A stretch of DNA of 64,000 nt from Isoetes taiwanensis (Eukaryota; Streptophyta; Lycopodiopsida; Isoetales; Isoetaceae), in assembly GCA_021234155.1 (NCBI GenBank), contig JAJEKV010000057.1, forward strand, positions 8,708,108 through 8,772,107. The letters run 5' to 3'. This document shows, piece by piece, positions 10,483 through 21,710 of this stretch. Position numbers and translations under genes: made by a program. Position 1 is the stretch's first letter. The number at the start of each line of letters is the position of its first letter. Below the pieces are notes generated by a model, which had not been told where the DNA came from, made no database searches, and saw nothing but the letters and a program-made list of their open reading frames with translations.

Positions 10483-11662
10483 CGTGTGAATATGCACCCA
10501 AACCAAAGGGGGTTTAAGGGGATTTTAATTTAAATGTGTTGGACCCAATGGTTGTGTTAATTAATGTCAATGGTAGTTATGTGTTGGTTGTTAATGTCAA
10601 TGGTTGTTATGTGTTGGGGGTTTAATTTTTATATGTTGGATGTTAATGGTTTGTGTTGCAAAAAAAAATTTTGGCCCCTTCTGGGGCCTTAAGGACATCA
10701 CCCCCCTCCCAGGTGAGACAAAAAAATTTAGAATTCAAACCGTAAAAAACTAGAATTCATTTGAGGCTTTCATCAATTGTAGCTTTTGAATTTCATCACA
10801 ATAAAACAAATAGAACATAAGTAAAAGTTACCATAAAGATAGAGCAGATTGATCCCATTATTCGAAAGTCATAAAGTTTGCAACACCCATACACAAACAT
10901 TTTTCAACTGGAATTTAACAAAGAACCTTTGGCCTCCATGGATTCTTGTGGTGAGAAACCAAAGTGGGAAACTTTTTCGCTTGTTAGCACAAGGATCTAG
11001 AAGCCTCAAAATCTAAAAATGCATGGTAATTTTTTGCAGGCTTCATTCGGAATGAGCCATAAAACAATATCCAATAGCGCAATCCTGTATTAATCAGCTG
11101 GTAGGATGTAAAAGCCTACCAAACCCGGCCGGAAAATTGCTGTTTTAGCATAGATAACTTAACCAAACATATCCATATCATACACTATCAAAAGATCTTG
11201 GGAGAGAGCTTTCCAACGCTAATAATAAAAATCATCTCAAACAGAGCTCGGATCAAAAGTTATGATAAGAAATGTGTTGCCACGGGAAACCGCGACTACA
11301 TGCGCCCTTCATGTGCCCATTATGCACCACACACACAAAAAAAGAGGGCTTTTGTTGTGAGCCATTGGTTGTTGACCATTATGCACCACCACACACACGA
11401 AAAAGAGCTTTTTGTTTGTGAGCCATTGGTTGTTGACCATTATGCACCACACGCACAAAAAAAAGGGCTTTTGTTGTGAGCCATTGGTTGTTGACCATTG
11501 GAAAAAAAAAGGCTAAAATCAATGGCTCAGAAATGGTGCACTCTAGATGTACGCATTAGTACATCCATTTGAATACATCACGAAATCATAGGAAAACCTT
11601 AGTGAAAAGCGTATAAAAACACAAAGAAAACCCCCTGTTATTATGCTACATATTGATGTTTA
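10483..11662 (+). repeat. 1.2-kb dispersed repeat, copy 1 (forward part)
   Basis: Aligns with 14131-15312 with scattered small differences, many of them 1-4-bp indels. It ends at the same base (TATGCTACATATTGATG) as copy 2, after which the flanks differ. It contains a three-unit tandem repeat. Two direct copies about 3.65 kb apart could be LTRs of a non-autonomous element, but clear TG/CA ends, PBS and polypurine tract were not found. Confidence 0.8.
11300..11505 (+). repeat. three ~68-bp tandem units
   Basis: The unit carries CATTATGCACCAC, a CACACACAAAAA-type run, then GGCTTTTGTTGTGAGCCATT and GGTTGTTGACCATT. The same three-unit array is present in the paired repeat at 14972-15152, so the array pre-dates the duplication. 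Confidence 0.8.
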
Positions 11663-13987
11663 ATTTGTCCATCGTCTCTACCATCACTTTCTCATATTCA
11701 ACCAAATGCCTCGCATGGACATATATTTGTACATACACCCAGCAATGCCCCCAACCAATAGGGTCATTTTATTTTCTTATTGCAAAAACACGCAACTAAT
11801 AGCGTCACTTTGTGGTAAACCAAAAAAAAAAACTATTCTATTCTATTCTATTCTATTTATTTTCTTATTTCAAAGGACTCTTTAACTCTTATGCAACCTG
11901 TTTAGATCAATACAATATATCTAGCATCAGCATATATGTATTTAACTATGTCTACAACTTCATCATTGCCTACAACAGGCCCGTAACTATGCGACCAACT
12001 ATAATTTGAACATTTACAAAATCACATTGAAAGCTTCGCAACAATGATCACCTTCATAGGTGCATGCATATTATTATTGTGACATTTGAATTTGATATTT
12101 GAAAATATAATGGCCCATTATGATTCATGTTACGTGCCTTTGGAACTACTTTATGGAGTCATTTTACACTACAACAATGACCAATAACAACCTAAAGCAT
12201 TTTAATATTTCATGATGATTCGACATTCTTCGCCAAAGTTGTATTACTCACAACAATAATACGCACATAAACACCAACCTTACAGATATGTACGTATATA
12301 AAGTGGACATCCATCTTGGATAATAACTTAATTAGCATCATTGACAACGCTATATATGTTTTTAGATCCTAGATCTTATTCATATAATTCTACAATAAAA
12401 TTGCATTTTTGAAGCAAGAACGCCGCACCATAACTAGTACTAATTATACTGCTAGAACTCATTACTAACAACTACAAGCTACAACAGTTATATTTTAACA
12501 CAACGGTGCAATAGACCCTAACAAATTCCTCCAAGCTCTAAAGGGCAATCCCTAGTGCGATAGCATATTCTTTTCTCCCATTTCTTAACATGATGAAGGA
12601 AGTACGACGATTTTTTGCATAATAAAAAATGTATAGTTCAAATCTGACTTTGCAAATATTCTATGACCATGTGGAAACACATAGAAGTGAAACCGATTTA
12701 GATATTACATCACCTAAGAATATTTCTTCTTAAATCCCATTAGGTACATTACAACCTTGAAAGGAAACTTGAGTCTAGCCTAATAAGATGTGATTGATTG
12801 ATAAAGTCTACTCCATCAATATAGCTTAGAGTATATTAAAGTTAATGTAATAACGACGTTGTTGTGTTCACACCACAATTTATAAGTCGTATGACCCGTT
12901 TGGGTCGCTTCCACTTCTTAAGCAATCCATGTTCTATGTTCAAATATGCAAACACCTTTATTGTCCTCTTCTTCCTATTGTGCCTTCTTATCTTCCCTCC
13001 TAAACCTTCCATCTCCCCTTCACCATTTACCTATTTGCCCCTCCAACCTTTGCCCCAAGCTTGTCCTACTGCTAGTTCAAGTAAGTCCATAAGTATTATA
13101 TTGTTTTAGTATAGCAGATATGTTTTCTCATATGCTGCAATGCAATAAATCCATCTGTAGACATATTTTATTACCGTCTAGGCTATTTACTTAAGTACCA
13201 TTGAATACGGTTGGACGATTTGCACATGAAATGCTTTAGGTTCTTTTTAAATAAAGATCATGCTTTGCTTCTTACAAACTGAAAGTGTGGCTTCAGGTGT
13301 AATTATAATTTCTATTGTCGAAGCTACCACAGATTGTCTCCTTTGTAGGTTGTAATTGCAAGTTATTAACTATCCTGGTTTTAAAAAGTAGGTTCCAAGC
13401 AGTACATGCAAGCCGATTAGGAACTACATGCATGTTGTTTAACAACATATTGTAAGCATCCAAGTTTGGGTTTATGCAGTCCCATATTGCAAAGAAAATT
13501 GGCCTAGAATTGAATGCATGGAGGACGGGAATGGTAGGCAGATGGCTAGGCAGAAGCGCCTAGGGCAAGCAACCACCTCCCCCTCTTGTTGCTCTTCCCC
13601 ACAGGATTATGGTGCAAACAGCTACAATCTGGATGCTAGCAGGGCCTAGATTGTTCAGCCTTTTCAAAAAAATCACCAGATCTGCTGGTTGCATTTATCC
13701 TTCCTTCTTTTAGATGGCATCTTCCTTTGGTAGTATACAAGATATGTCATCAAGACACAGCTGAAAGGCTAAGCCCAGGATGCTGGCCTATATAGATATC
13801 TCCACTGATGTGGATGCTTTCATTGGTCATATGCCCATATGTTCTAGATTCGCTGAAGGGATAAGCCCAACAGATTGTGATACTGGCCTATAGAAACTTT
13901 AGAGTAGGCTTTAGATATGCAAATTCCAGCAGGGAATACCATACATTGTTTTTGGGACAAGTCCATTTTGCTTCTTTCCTTGCTAGC
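11663..13987. other. 2.3-kb AT-rich stretch between the two repeats
   Basis: No recognisable coding sequence. A pyrimidine-rich frame at 12864-13109 (plus) is of low complexity. If the flanking repeats were LTRs this would be the internal region, yet no gag or pol motif is visible. Confidence 0.4.
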
Positions 13988-15312
13988 AGGAATCTTATAG
14001 TATTTTGCGAATCTTGTTATACAGTATAGCAAATTTTGTACTTGCATACCCCACAAACGAGGAACTTTACGTACGGTGTAGATTAAGGAATAAGGGGTGA
14101 ATATGCCTATCCAACAGCTCTCGTTGCCCGGAGTCACCCCCCGTGTGAATATGCACCCAAACCAAAGGGGGTTTAAGGGGGATTTTAATTTAAATGTGTT
14201 GGACCCAATGGTTGTGTTAATTAATGTCAATGGTAGTTATGTGTTGGTTGTTAATGTCAATGGTTGTTATGTGTTGGGGGGTTTAATTTTTATATGTTGG
14301 ATGTTAATGGTTTGTGTTGCAAAAAAAAAATTTTGGCCCCTTCGGGGCCTTAAGGACATCTGACCCCCCTCCCCTGGTGAGACAAAAATTTAGAATTCAA
14401 ACCAGGAAAAAACGTAATTCATTTGAGGCTTTCATCACTGTAGCTTTTGAATTTCATCACAATAAAACAAATAGAACATAAGTAAAAGTTACCATAAAGA
14501 TAGAGCAGATTGATCCCATTATTCTGAAAGTCATAAAGTTTGCAACACCCATACACAATCATTTTTCAACTGGAATTTAACAGCAACCTTTGGCCTCCAT
14601 GGATTCTTGTGGTGAGAAACCAAAGTGGGAAACTTTTCTGCTTGTTAGCACAAGGATCTAGAAGCCTCAAAATCTAAAAATGCATGGTAATTTTTTGCAG
14701 GCTTCATTCGGAATGAGCCATAAAACAATATCCAATAAGCGCCAATCCTCAGATTAATCATTTGGTAGGATGTAAAAGCCTACCAAACCCGGCCGGAAAA
14801 TTGCTGTTTTAGCATAGATAACTTAACCAAACATATCCATATCATACACTATCAAAAGATCTCGGGAGAGAGCTTTCCAACATAATAAAAATCATCTCAA
14901 ACAGCTCACGGATCAAAAGTTATGATAAGAAATGTGTTGTTGGGGAAACTGCACTACATGCGCCCTTCATGTGCCCATTATGCACCACACACACAAAAAG
15001 AGGGCTTTTGTTGTGAGCCATTGGTTGTTGACCATTATGCACCACACACACGAAAAAAGAGCTTTTGTTGTGAGCCATTGGTTGTTGACCATTATGCACC
15101 ACACGCACAAAAAAAAGGGCTTTTGTTGTGAGCCATTGGTTGTTGACCATTGGAAAAAAAAAGGCTAAAATCAATGGCTCAGAAATGGTGCACTCTAGAT
15201 GTACGCATTAGTACATCCATTTGAATACATCACGAAATCATAGGAAAACCTTAGTGAAAAGCGTATAAAAACACAAAGAAAACCCCCTGTTATTATGCTA
15301 CATATTGATGCT
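13988..15312 (+). repeat. 1.3-kb dispersed repeat, full copy
   Basis: The most complete copy: it starts AATCTTATAGTATTTTGCG, contains the GTGTGAATATGCACCC block, a G-rich 'CCAAAGGGGGTTTAAGG' segment and the three-unit tandem array, and ends TATGCTACATATTGATG. The first base pair of the head is preceded by A (A|TC), a Helitron-like start, but no CTRR end with hairpin is present, so the class is undetermined. The open frames it contains, on both strands, look incidental. Confidence 0.8.
14972..15152 (+). repeat. three ~60-bp tandem units (copy 2)
   Basis: Same array as at 11300-11505, with slightly different A-run lengths. Confidence 0.75.
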
Positions 15313-15691
15313 GAGCAATCACTTTTTTCTTGTAAGTACCAAGGATGCAGAATATAATCTCGACAATGCAACATTGATTAGTAGGGCGCATGAATGATAT
15401 GCTAGGCGGTATGGGACCCTTGGTTATCGCTCCTCTGCAGTTTATGTAAGCTAGAGATTTAAAATGTCTCAAGTACTGCTATGCTTGAACATTTTTAAAT
15501 TAATACTGATACCCAATCATATGCTGAAGTATTGGTATGCTTGAAGCACTTTGACCAGGTGATGTGGTGAAGATTGCATGGTCCAAATGCACTAGGCCAA
15601 AATTTGTCAGTGGCTTAGGTATGCTAGACTTCCATTTGCAAAGCAAGATTATGATTTCTAAGCTCATACGGAGGATCCTTAAGGGCGTGAA

Positions 15692-15953
15692 AGCATGCTA
15701 GGGCCTACATAAAAAATTACCAAAAAGGTACTTTTCTGTGTACTTCTGTGCAAGTACATAATTGTATTTTAAAGTACCTAGAACTACAAGCTTGACTAAA
15801 AGGAATTGTGTTATATTCAAGAGTATTAGTACATACATGTTATAAGGTACCTTGTGATGTCAACAAGATGTTAAGAACCCAAATATATCATCATCTTTGA
15901 CTACCCAGAGTATTTTCCAAGTAGTTTCCAAACCATGTAGACCCTAGGATGCT
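15692..15953 (-). mobile_element. MITE copy 2, inverted relative to copy 1
   Basis: AGCATGCTAGGGCCTACAT (15692-15710) is paired with the inverted ATGTAGACCCTAGGATGCT (15935-15953), a 17/19 match or so. The interior aligns with the reverse complement of 9454-9714 along its length. The TIRs are less perfect than in copy 1. Confidence 0.75.
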
Positions 15954-16086
15954 CTTACCCAAGGCTATGGTTGATTCACCTGGATTGCAGTTGGTAAAGT
16001 AGTCACTTGCACATTGTCTTCCTTTTGGAAAAACTTCATTTAAACCTCTTCATCCTTGGGGTCTCTTTTACCAGGTATGCCCTTTT

Positions 16087-17172
16087 CCTAATGCCTCCCT
16101 TTTTTTGAAAGGCTTGTTGAAGTCTTGGGAGACAGTGCAGGCCTTATTTCGTGTTAATCCTGTTGCATGTCATCAGTTAAGTGCTCCTTGTCGGTGGATA
16201 TCTGTGGAAAATAATCTTCCACTTTGTGCTTCAGTCCATCCATTAACTCAACAACGTTGGAGGTTAGCAGGAATCTTGACAGCTGCAGCATGGTATGAGT
16301 CTGGCCAGTTAGTGACTAGGAGGGCGTTTCAAACCAAACTCTTAATGTCGTGATAAGATAGACCTATTTGGCAAAAGATTGCAGTAATCTGCCATTTGTT
16401 GCTCTAGAGCCTATTGAAGTGTGCATGTGGATTTCTCACCAAAGTATTCACGATCATAGGCTCGTGAACTCCATGTATAAGCTGCGTATCAATGGTGATA
16501 TCCTTCCACCATCCACTAAGTGGTCCTTTCAGCTCCCACCTCCTAGTTGGAGATGCATGTGGTCTTGGGCTTGGGATAAACTACTTCATCCTAAGGTGGT
16601 TGTGCTTTGGTGGCAGATTCTTCATAGATGCCCTCGTATCAATGTGCTTGTCCACATGTTCGATCTTCGAGTGACAGCACTTTGCCCGCTATGCAAGCAA
16701 AGGGATGAGACTACTGAGCACTGTTTCTTTTTGTGTAATCACCTCCAGCCGGTTTGGTCTTGGCTGCGTTCTCTTTTTCATGTGACATTGACAAGTCGGC
16801 AAGTGCTCTTGGTTATATTTATTCGGATACTTGAAATAAGCTACGAAGTCGAGCCTTTCACTTAGTGTCATGATGGTTGTTTGGTCCATCTAGAAGTGTA
16901 GAAGATTGTGTGTTTAAGGGCTTGGATATTCCTGCAGCTGCTATCCTCCAGGAAGTTCAAGATAGAATTGCTAAGGCCTACCATTGTTCTTCGCTTGCTC
17001 CTGCCAAAGCGATATTTGATCTTTGAGAATTATTCGGGTGTGTCTTATGCATAGGCTGGTGGTCCTACTCAGTGGATCATGATTATCCCTTGAGATTTCA
17101 ATCCCGCCTATGCAATTGTATCTGTCTTTTGGCTTCGACTTTTAATAAAGTTTGACATCTTTCAAAAAGAAG
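16087..17172 (+). pseudogene. L1-type LINE 3' end with RT zinc-binding domain
   Basis: The open frame 16368-16865 contains a WAWDKLLHPKVVVLWWQILH segment, then CPRINVL and a Cys/His cluster CPLCKQRDETTEHCFFLC. This is the zf-RVT (reverse transcriptase zinc-binding) domain found at the C-terminus of plant L1/non-LTR ORF2 proteins. An upstream frame (16105-16353) appears to belong to the same ORF, displaced by a frameshift near 16350. The reverse transcriptase core and 5' part are missing. The sequence ends with AATAAAG and a short A/G-rich run near 17165. This is a 5'-truncated, inactive copy. Confidence 0.75.
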
Positions 17173-17464
17173 GGGAAAAAAAAGAATCACTAATAAGCTT
17201 GAGGGCGGCTGGGGGACTACTGTACTTCAACTCCTTTGCTCACAGGTCTAAGATGGTTGCACAAGCTCTCGAGAAAAGGATTTGTTGTACTTTCTCATTA
17301 GTTGCTGATGTAGGTAAGCATCTTGGGCATATATTATTTACCAGGCAAACATGGCTTCACTGTGCTTACTCTAAATTTACTACTAGCATAAATTTACTAC
17401 TAGCATTAGCATTATCTTATCTTATTCTTGGTAGTCTTTTAATATTTGGTTATTGTGTTTGGTG

Positions 17465-17580
17465 ATGGGGCCTAGTCCCCAGGTTTTAGATGGGCTGTTG
17501 CCCTTGCATGTGCCGTCCCATAACCCGTTGGGTTCCCGTGGACGTAAAAATTTATCTTATCTTATCTTATATTTCTATCT
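17465..17580 (+). repeat. non-LTR retroelement 3' tail with TTATC repeats
   Basis: The motif GTCCCATAACCC...TTCCCGTGGACGTAAAAA is followed by (CTTAT)n. A related tail, GTCCCATAGG...CTCCGTGGACGCTAAAAA, followed by TTCTA-type repeats, lies at 35790-35875. A conserved 3' end followed by short tandem repeats instead of poly(A) is typical of RTE-like LINEs and SINEs that borrow their ends. Confidence 0.55.
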
Positions 17581-17861
17581 GATCTTGAAGATCAAATGTA
17601 ACATCTTTTATATATAATAGAAAACTACATTGCCCTCAAACAAAAAAGAAGGGGGAAGAAGGGGGGAGGGGGGAGGCGTGCATACTGTAGTGACACATTT
17701 GGCATTGAAGGGCACAAATAAGATTTCAACTAGTTGTTTGAGCATATGAAATACTTTGGATATGTAACTCATTGCTTGAACATTTATTCTATATGAATTA
17801 GTGCCCTTAGGGCCACTTGTCTAGATGCTGAAATCGCATCGATCCGCGACAGCGGATCGGC

Positions 17862-18507
17862 ATTCTAGAATAGGGCGAGCATGCATGTCTTGCATGCATG
17901 CGGGCGGCGCATGCCCTTTCTGGCTAGGGTTTTGCTATTTTAGGCGTGGTTCTGCATCTTCGTCTCATCGGCGCTTCCTCTTCTCTCAGCAGTACCTTAT
18001 TCTCTTTGAACCCACCCTCCCCCCCTTCTTTGTTTATTGTATTGTGCATAAATTTTTGTTTATCATGTTCTTCTTCCACCCGCTGGGTGATGCTATCCTA
18101 CGGTATGTTTGTGTTGTCTCGTTTGTTGTGTTGGTGATGTGCGGGTTCGGGTTGGCGGCGGCAGACTGTTTCGACTTCTCCATCGCGGGGTTTTTGGGAG
18201 CGATTTTTATGCCTTCCGTTTGTCTAAGCCCCTTGCCGAAGGCTTATCACTAGGGTTTTTCCTCGAAAACCCGAAAGGCGGGTTTTTTAATCCGGTGATA
18301 AGCTTTCGCCAGTACATCAACCACTCATCTATTAGCATTGTATTTTTGGGGTCCAAATGATATAATTGGATTTCCCCTTTATTTTTTGTGGATAGTTCGC
18401 ATGTGTGCGGCTATCCACTGTCCACCATTGTAGAAAATCTGCTGAGATGAATGAGAAGCCTATCTATCCGGGCGGTTTGTTGGTTCATGCGAGCCCTATT
18501 CTAGAAT
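17862..18507. mobile_element. inverted-repeat-bounded element, ~646 bp
   Basis: ATTCTAGAATAGGGCGAGCA (17862 onward) is matched inverted at 18486-18507, 20 of 22 positions. Between them are GC-rich segments, a C-rich run, and the structured hairpin at 18237-18308. No transposase is encoded and no target duplication is obvious. It could be a MITE or a small inverted duplication. Confidence 0.5.
18237..18308 (+). repeat. structured hairpin module, copy 1
   Basis: CGAAGGCTTATCAC (18237-18250) pairs with GTGATAAGCTTTCG (18295-18308), 13 of 14 positions. Inside, GAAAACCC pairs with GGGTTTTT. The same layout with a different outer stem sequence occurs at 35705-35771. Confidence 0.7.
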
Positions 18508-18607
18508 ACTTATTAATCAAAAAGGAAATGGTGCTTATGACTAAGCACATATGATCCTATTAGGTATAGTGATAGATTAACATAGACTTGTATTCTAGGA
18601 ATTGAGC

Positions 18608-19011
18608 GGAACGCCGTAAATCTACTCCGAGGTGTGGTACACATGTCCGGGTTAACCACGATCTGTCCGAGCTAACCACTGTTTTTGTCCGAGCTAACCA
18701 CCATTTTTTGGCCGGGATAACCATGCGATGAACTGAGCTCGAAATCGTGTTCTGACATGTTGATCTTGGAATAGAGCTTGTAATCTGCTGTTTGAATGAT
18801 TTAATCCGGTTCAAACACCAAAAGAATCATCTTGCCAGCCCCTAAAAACCTCATTCATTCAAGAGAGCAAGGGATTTGAGCACTGATCAAGCAAGATCAG
18901 TGAAAAAACATGCAGAAACCCTTGTTTTTTGTGCTTGAAACTGAGCAGCAGTGGTTAACCTGGACATGTGTCCGGGTTTACCACATCCTGGAGTAGATTT
19001 ACGGCCGTCCA
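18608..19011. mobile_element. Mutator-like MITE with 9-bp TSD
   Basis: Near-identical inverted ends carry CCGTAAATCTACTCC (from about 18613) and GGAGTAGATTTACGG (to about 19005). The element is flanked on both sides by GAATTGAGC (18599-18607 and 19012-19020), a 9-bp duplication typical of Mutator-superfamily insertions. The interior contains at least four copies of a TGTCCG-G-TAACCAC motif. No coding capacity. Confidence 0.8.
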
Positions 19012-19182
19012 GAATTGAGCTACTTTTCTATATTTTACCTTCAAATATTTAAGTATTATTACTTAAAGGATTACAAAGACCAAATAGGGGTATTCGACTT
19101 GTGTAATAGTCAAAGGGGGTATTCAACTTAAAGAATAAATTTATAATTTAGACAAGCCTAATACCATAGTATATTAGGATTT

Positions 19183-19232
19183 CAGAGAGAGAGAGAGAGG
19201 GAGGGAGGGAGGGAGGGAGGGAGAGAGAGAGT
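19183..19232. repeat. GA/GGGA microsatellite
   Basis: A (GA)n run passes into (GGGA)n and back to (GA)n immediately left of the next MITE. Confidence 0.9.
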
Positions 19233-19236
19233 AGGG

Positions 19237-19900
19237 AAATTTACCAAAATAACCGTAATTGTTCACTTAATTCCCAAAAAGCCTTTTGTATTTTTTAAAT
19301 TCCCAAAATGCCCTTAATTCTTAAATATTTTCCCAAATAGCTCTTTGTATTATAAAAATCACCAAAAAATGCGTTTTCACAATAGATTGTATTTTTTAAA
19401 TTCCCAAAATGCCCTTAATTCTTAAGTATTTTCCCAATAGCTCTTTGTATTAGAAAATTCACCAAAAAGTACGTTCTCACAATAGATGGTCATTCTTTAC
19501 ACATGGAAGTGTTTTTTACAAATCACAACAATTTGAAACCAATTTAACTTGTTGAGCTCATTTCGCTATTCATATGCTGGAACTATTTATCCACCAGATA
19601 TTGAACTTCTTCAAAATAGTGCACATGTTATGGTAATGGTGGCCATAAGCCATAATGAACACAGTTGCAGAAATCCTATTTGATATTTCTATTGCATATA
19701 TTGTCTTAATGTGATGATCCAAAATCTATTTTCCAAATTGTTGTGATCTGTGTAAGAAACACTTCCCTGTGGAAAATGATCATCTATTGTGGGAATATGA
19801 TTTTTAGTTTATAAAGTAAAAGGGCTATTTGAGAAAATACTTAAGAATTAAGGGCATTTTTTAGAATTACGTCGACAACTAAAGTGATTTTGGTAAATTT
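19237..19900. mobile_element. MITE with 14-bp perfect TIRs and subterminal repeats
   Basis: AAATTTACCAAAAT (19237-19250) is exactly inverted at 19887-19900. Subterminal sequence is also inverted-repeated: AATGCCCTTAATTCTTAA(G/A)TATTTTCCCAA occurs twice near the left end (about 19310 and 19405) and once inverted near 19830-19860. The element is about 664 bp with no ORF. Confidence 0.7.
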
Positions 19901-19904
19901 ACCA

Positions 19905-20345
19905 TGAGTATTAAACTTACGTAATAGTCAAGAGGTATTCGACTTTAATTTAGTCTGGTCTAATACCCCATTGCATATTCGACTTATGAAATACGAGGTA
20001 TTCGACTATAATTTAGACTAGTCTAATACCCCATTGCATATTCGACTTATGAAATACACTGCAAGTTTAGAAGAGCCTAATACCCCTAGAGATTTCCACT
20101 GCAAGTTTACAAGAGCCTAATACCCCTCTTTTTTTTTGTTGGAAAACCCATTCCAGCAAAAGAGATTTCCAGTTCCTAGTAGGTAGTACGTGCGTAGAGA
20201 TCTCCAGTTCCTAGTAGGTAGTACGTGCGTATTCGACTTATGGAATAACCTAGAGATCTCGAGTTCCTAGTAGGTAGTACGTGCGTATTCGACTTATGGA
20301 ATAACCCAGAACCACGAGTCTAATACCACCCATTCTGGAATCCAA
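19905..20345. repeat. short tandem and interspersed repeats
   Basis: A TATTCGACTTATG(A/G)AATA motif recurs several times between 19930 and 20310, mixed with a GTTCCTAGTAGGTAGTACGT block repeated three times (about 20181, 20208, 20262). They lie between the MITE and the 3' side of the bL12 gene. Confidence 0.7.
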
Positions 20346-20859
20346 CCAACCCCAGCCAATAAAAGCACTGTTTGTCATGTGCATTCATAATTTGTAAATA
20401 AGAAAATGGACCCTAAATCCAGCAGAACCATACATAACATAGTTTATGGAAGTGAAACTTAAATATCACCACAAGCAAAAAGAAAATAGAACATAATCGA
20501 AATAAAAACTTAGATTATACCCCCAAAATTTACTTCACTATCAATGCGAAATTTCACATTCATTTCATCTGTTTGCTTAAACATTGAGCTTGTTAGGACA
20601 GTTATGCCTGCGTCTGAATGACATAATAGCATAGCATGTCAATAAGATAAGACCCAAACAGGTATAAGTATACTCCTCCCAAATCCAGAAAGTTTAAAAG
20701 AGGGAGCTGAATACTTCACATTTTAGTTGATGCTTCGTCTAAACATCAAAATCGTTAAAGCTCGAACTTCTTTCTTCCTTCATAGGATCCAGCATTATTA
20801 AGCAATGAACCAAAGGCTAAATGACTCATTCACAATTAACAGGTCTTTCCAGCATGCAA
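20346..20859. other. 3' flank of the bL12 gene
   Basis: AT-rich, no ORF recognised; presumably contains the 3' UTR of the minus-strand gene that ends at 20860. Confidence 0.5.
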
Positions 20860-21441
20860 TCATTCCATCACTGCTGTACCACCTGCTGCTTTGATTTTTT
20901 CGATGATCTGTGTAGCTTCTTCCTTAGTTAAACCTTGTTTCAAAATTGTTGGTGCCTTCTCTACCAATTCCTTGGCCTCTTTCAATCCTAGATCAGTAAA
21001 AGCCCTAACTTCCTTAATGATCTTAATCTTTGCAGCTGCTTCATACTTTTCTAATTTGATATTAAAGGCGGTCTTTTCGGCCTCCTTCGGCGCCTCAGCA
21101 ACCTGGGCAGCAGGAGCTGCATCACCCCCCACCATACCAGGCATTACAGGCATCATACCAGAAGCAAAAGTATCTAGTCTCAACTTAGTAAACAAGATGG
21201 TGTTAAGGTCATTAAGCTCCAACTGGGAAAGACCAGCAACTTCGTCAGCAATCCGTTCTATTTTAGGAGAAGGGGGAGGTCTGGCCTCGGCATTGCTAGC
21301 ACTTGCAACACTAGCAGCGGCAGACTCAAACCTTACACCGGAGCAAGTATGAAAGAACAAACCATTTACATGCGAAATGTTTTTGGAAGAAAGCCTACCG
21401 TGAGGGCCAACGAGAGCTGTGAGGTGCTTGAGCCGAGACAT
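20860..21441 (-). CDS. mitochondrial-type 50S ribosomal protein L7/L12 (bL12m)
   Basis: 193 codons, single exon. Residues 1-55 form an Arg/Ser-rich, acid-poor leader consistent with an organelle transit peptide. Residues 59-90 (KIERIADEVAGLSQLELNDL then NTILFTKLRLD) match the L12 N-terminal dimerisation segment that binds uL10. A Gly/Met/Pro/Ala hinge follows (92-120), and residues 123-193 are the globular C-terminal domain (AFNIKLEKYEAAAKIKIIKE; TDLGLKEAKELVEKAP; AGGTAVME end) that recruits translation GTPases. Length and order fit plant mitochondrial L12. Plastid L12 is possible, but the divergent hinge and core favour mitochondria. The first ATG at 21441 is chosen because it opens the leader; a telobox lies just upstream. 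No frameshift or stop: this is the only clearly intact gene in the window. Confidence 0.9.
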   Translation of the reverse strand: MSRLKHLTALVGPHGRLSSKNISHVNGLFFHTCSGVRFESAAASVASASNAEARPPPSPKIERIADEVAGLSQLELNDLNTILFTKLRLDTFASGMMPVMPGMVGGDAAPAAQVAEAPKEAEKTAFNIKLEKYEAAAKIKIIKEVRAFTDLGLKEAKELVEKAPTILKQGLTKEEATQIIEKIKAAGGTAVME

Positions 21442-21483
21442 ATCCGCCGGAGCTCCTGCTCTAAAACTTCATTTCCGTTTCCG

Positions 21484-21497
21484 AGAACCCTAAACCT
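21484..21497 (-). promoter_or_regulatory. telobox in the bL12 5' region
   Basis: AACCCTAAACC lies about 45-55 bp upstream of the start codon. Teloboxes (AAACCCTAA) are common near the start of plant ribosomal-protein and translation genes. The match supports the start choice; a role in transcription is inferred. Confidence 0.55.
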
Positions 21498-21688
21498 AGA
21501 CCATACAGGGTCCCGTTATAGCCCCGCATTCTGTTAAGGGTTCGAAATTTGGGGTTCGTCCCCGAAAAGTCCGGCAGTTCTAGAAATTTCCACTTTCCGG
21601 CATTCTTCAGGCATTTCCGTAAAATTTTCCAAGAATTTCCGTGAAACTACACTATAAATTTGTGTATCTCCGGTAGCCTTAAATACGT

Positions 21689-21710
21689 AAATGCAACTTA
21701 GGTTGCATTT
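21689..21710. repeat. palindrome AAATGCAAC/GTTGCATTT
   Basis: Nine-bp perfect arms around TTAG, upstream of the bL12 gene. Fifteen bases (AACTTAGGTTGCATT, 21695-21709) are identical to the left terminus of the inverted-repeat element at 26281, so this may be a remnant end of the same family. Confidence 0.55.

Noticed and set aside
12864-13109. Hydrophobic/proline-rich small protein
   Set aside because: Low-complexity pyrimidine-rich DNA; no start context or homologue evident.
10483-15312. LTR retrotransposon with 1.2-kb LTRs
   Set aside because: Direct repeats are real, but there is no TG...CA, PBS, polypurine tract, target duplication or coding motif.
20891-21352. 153-codon plus-strand frame
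   Set aside because: Antisense shadow of the bL12 gene, which has clear family motifs on the other strand.
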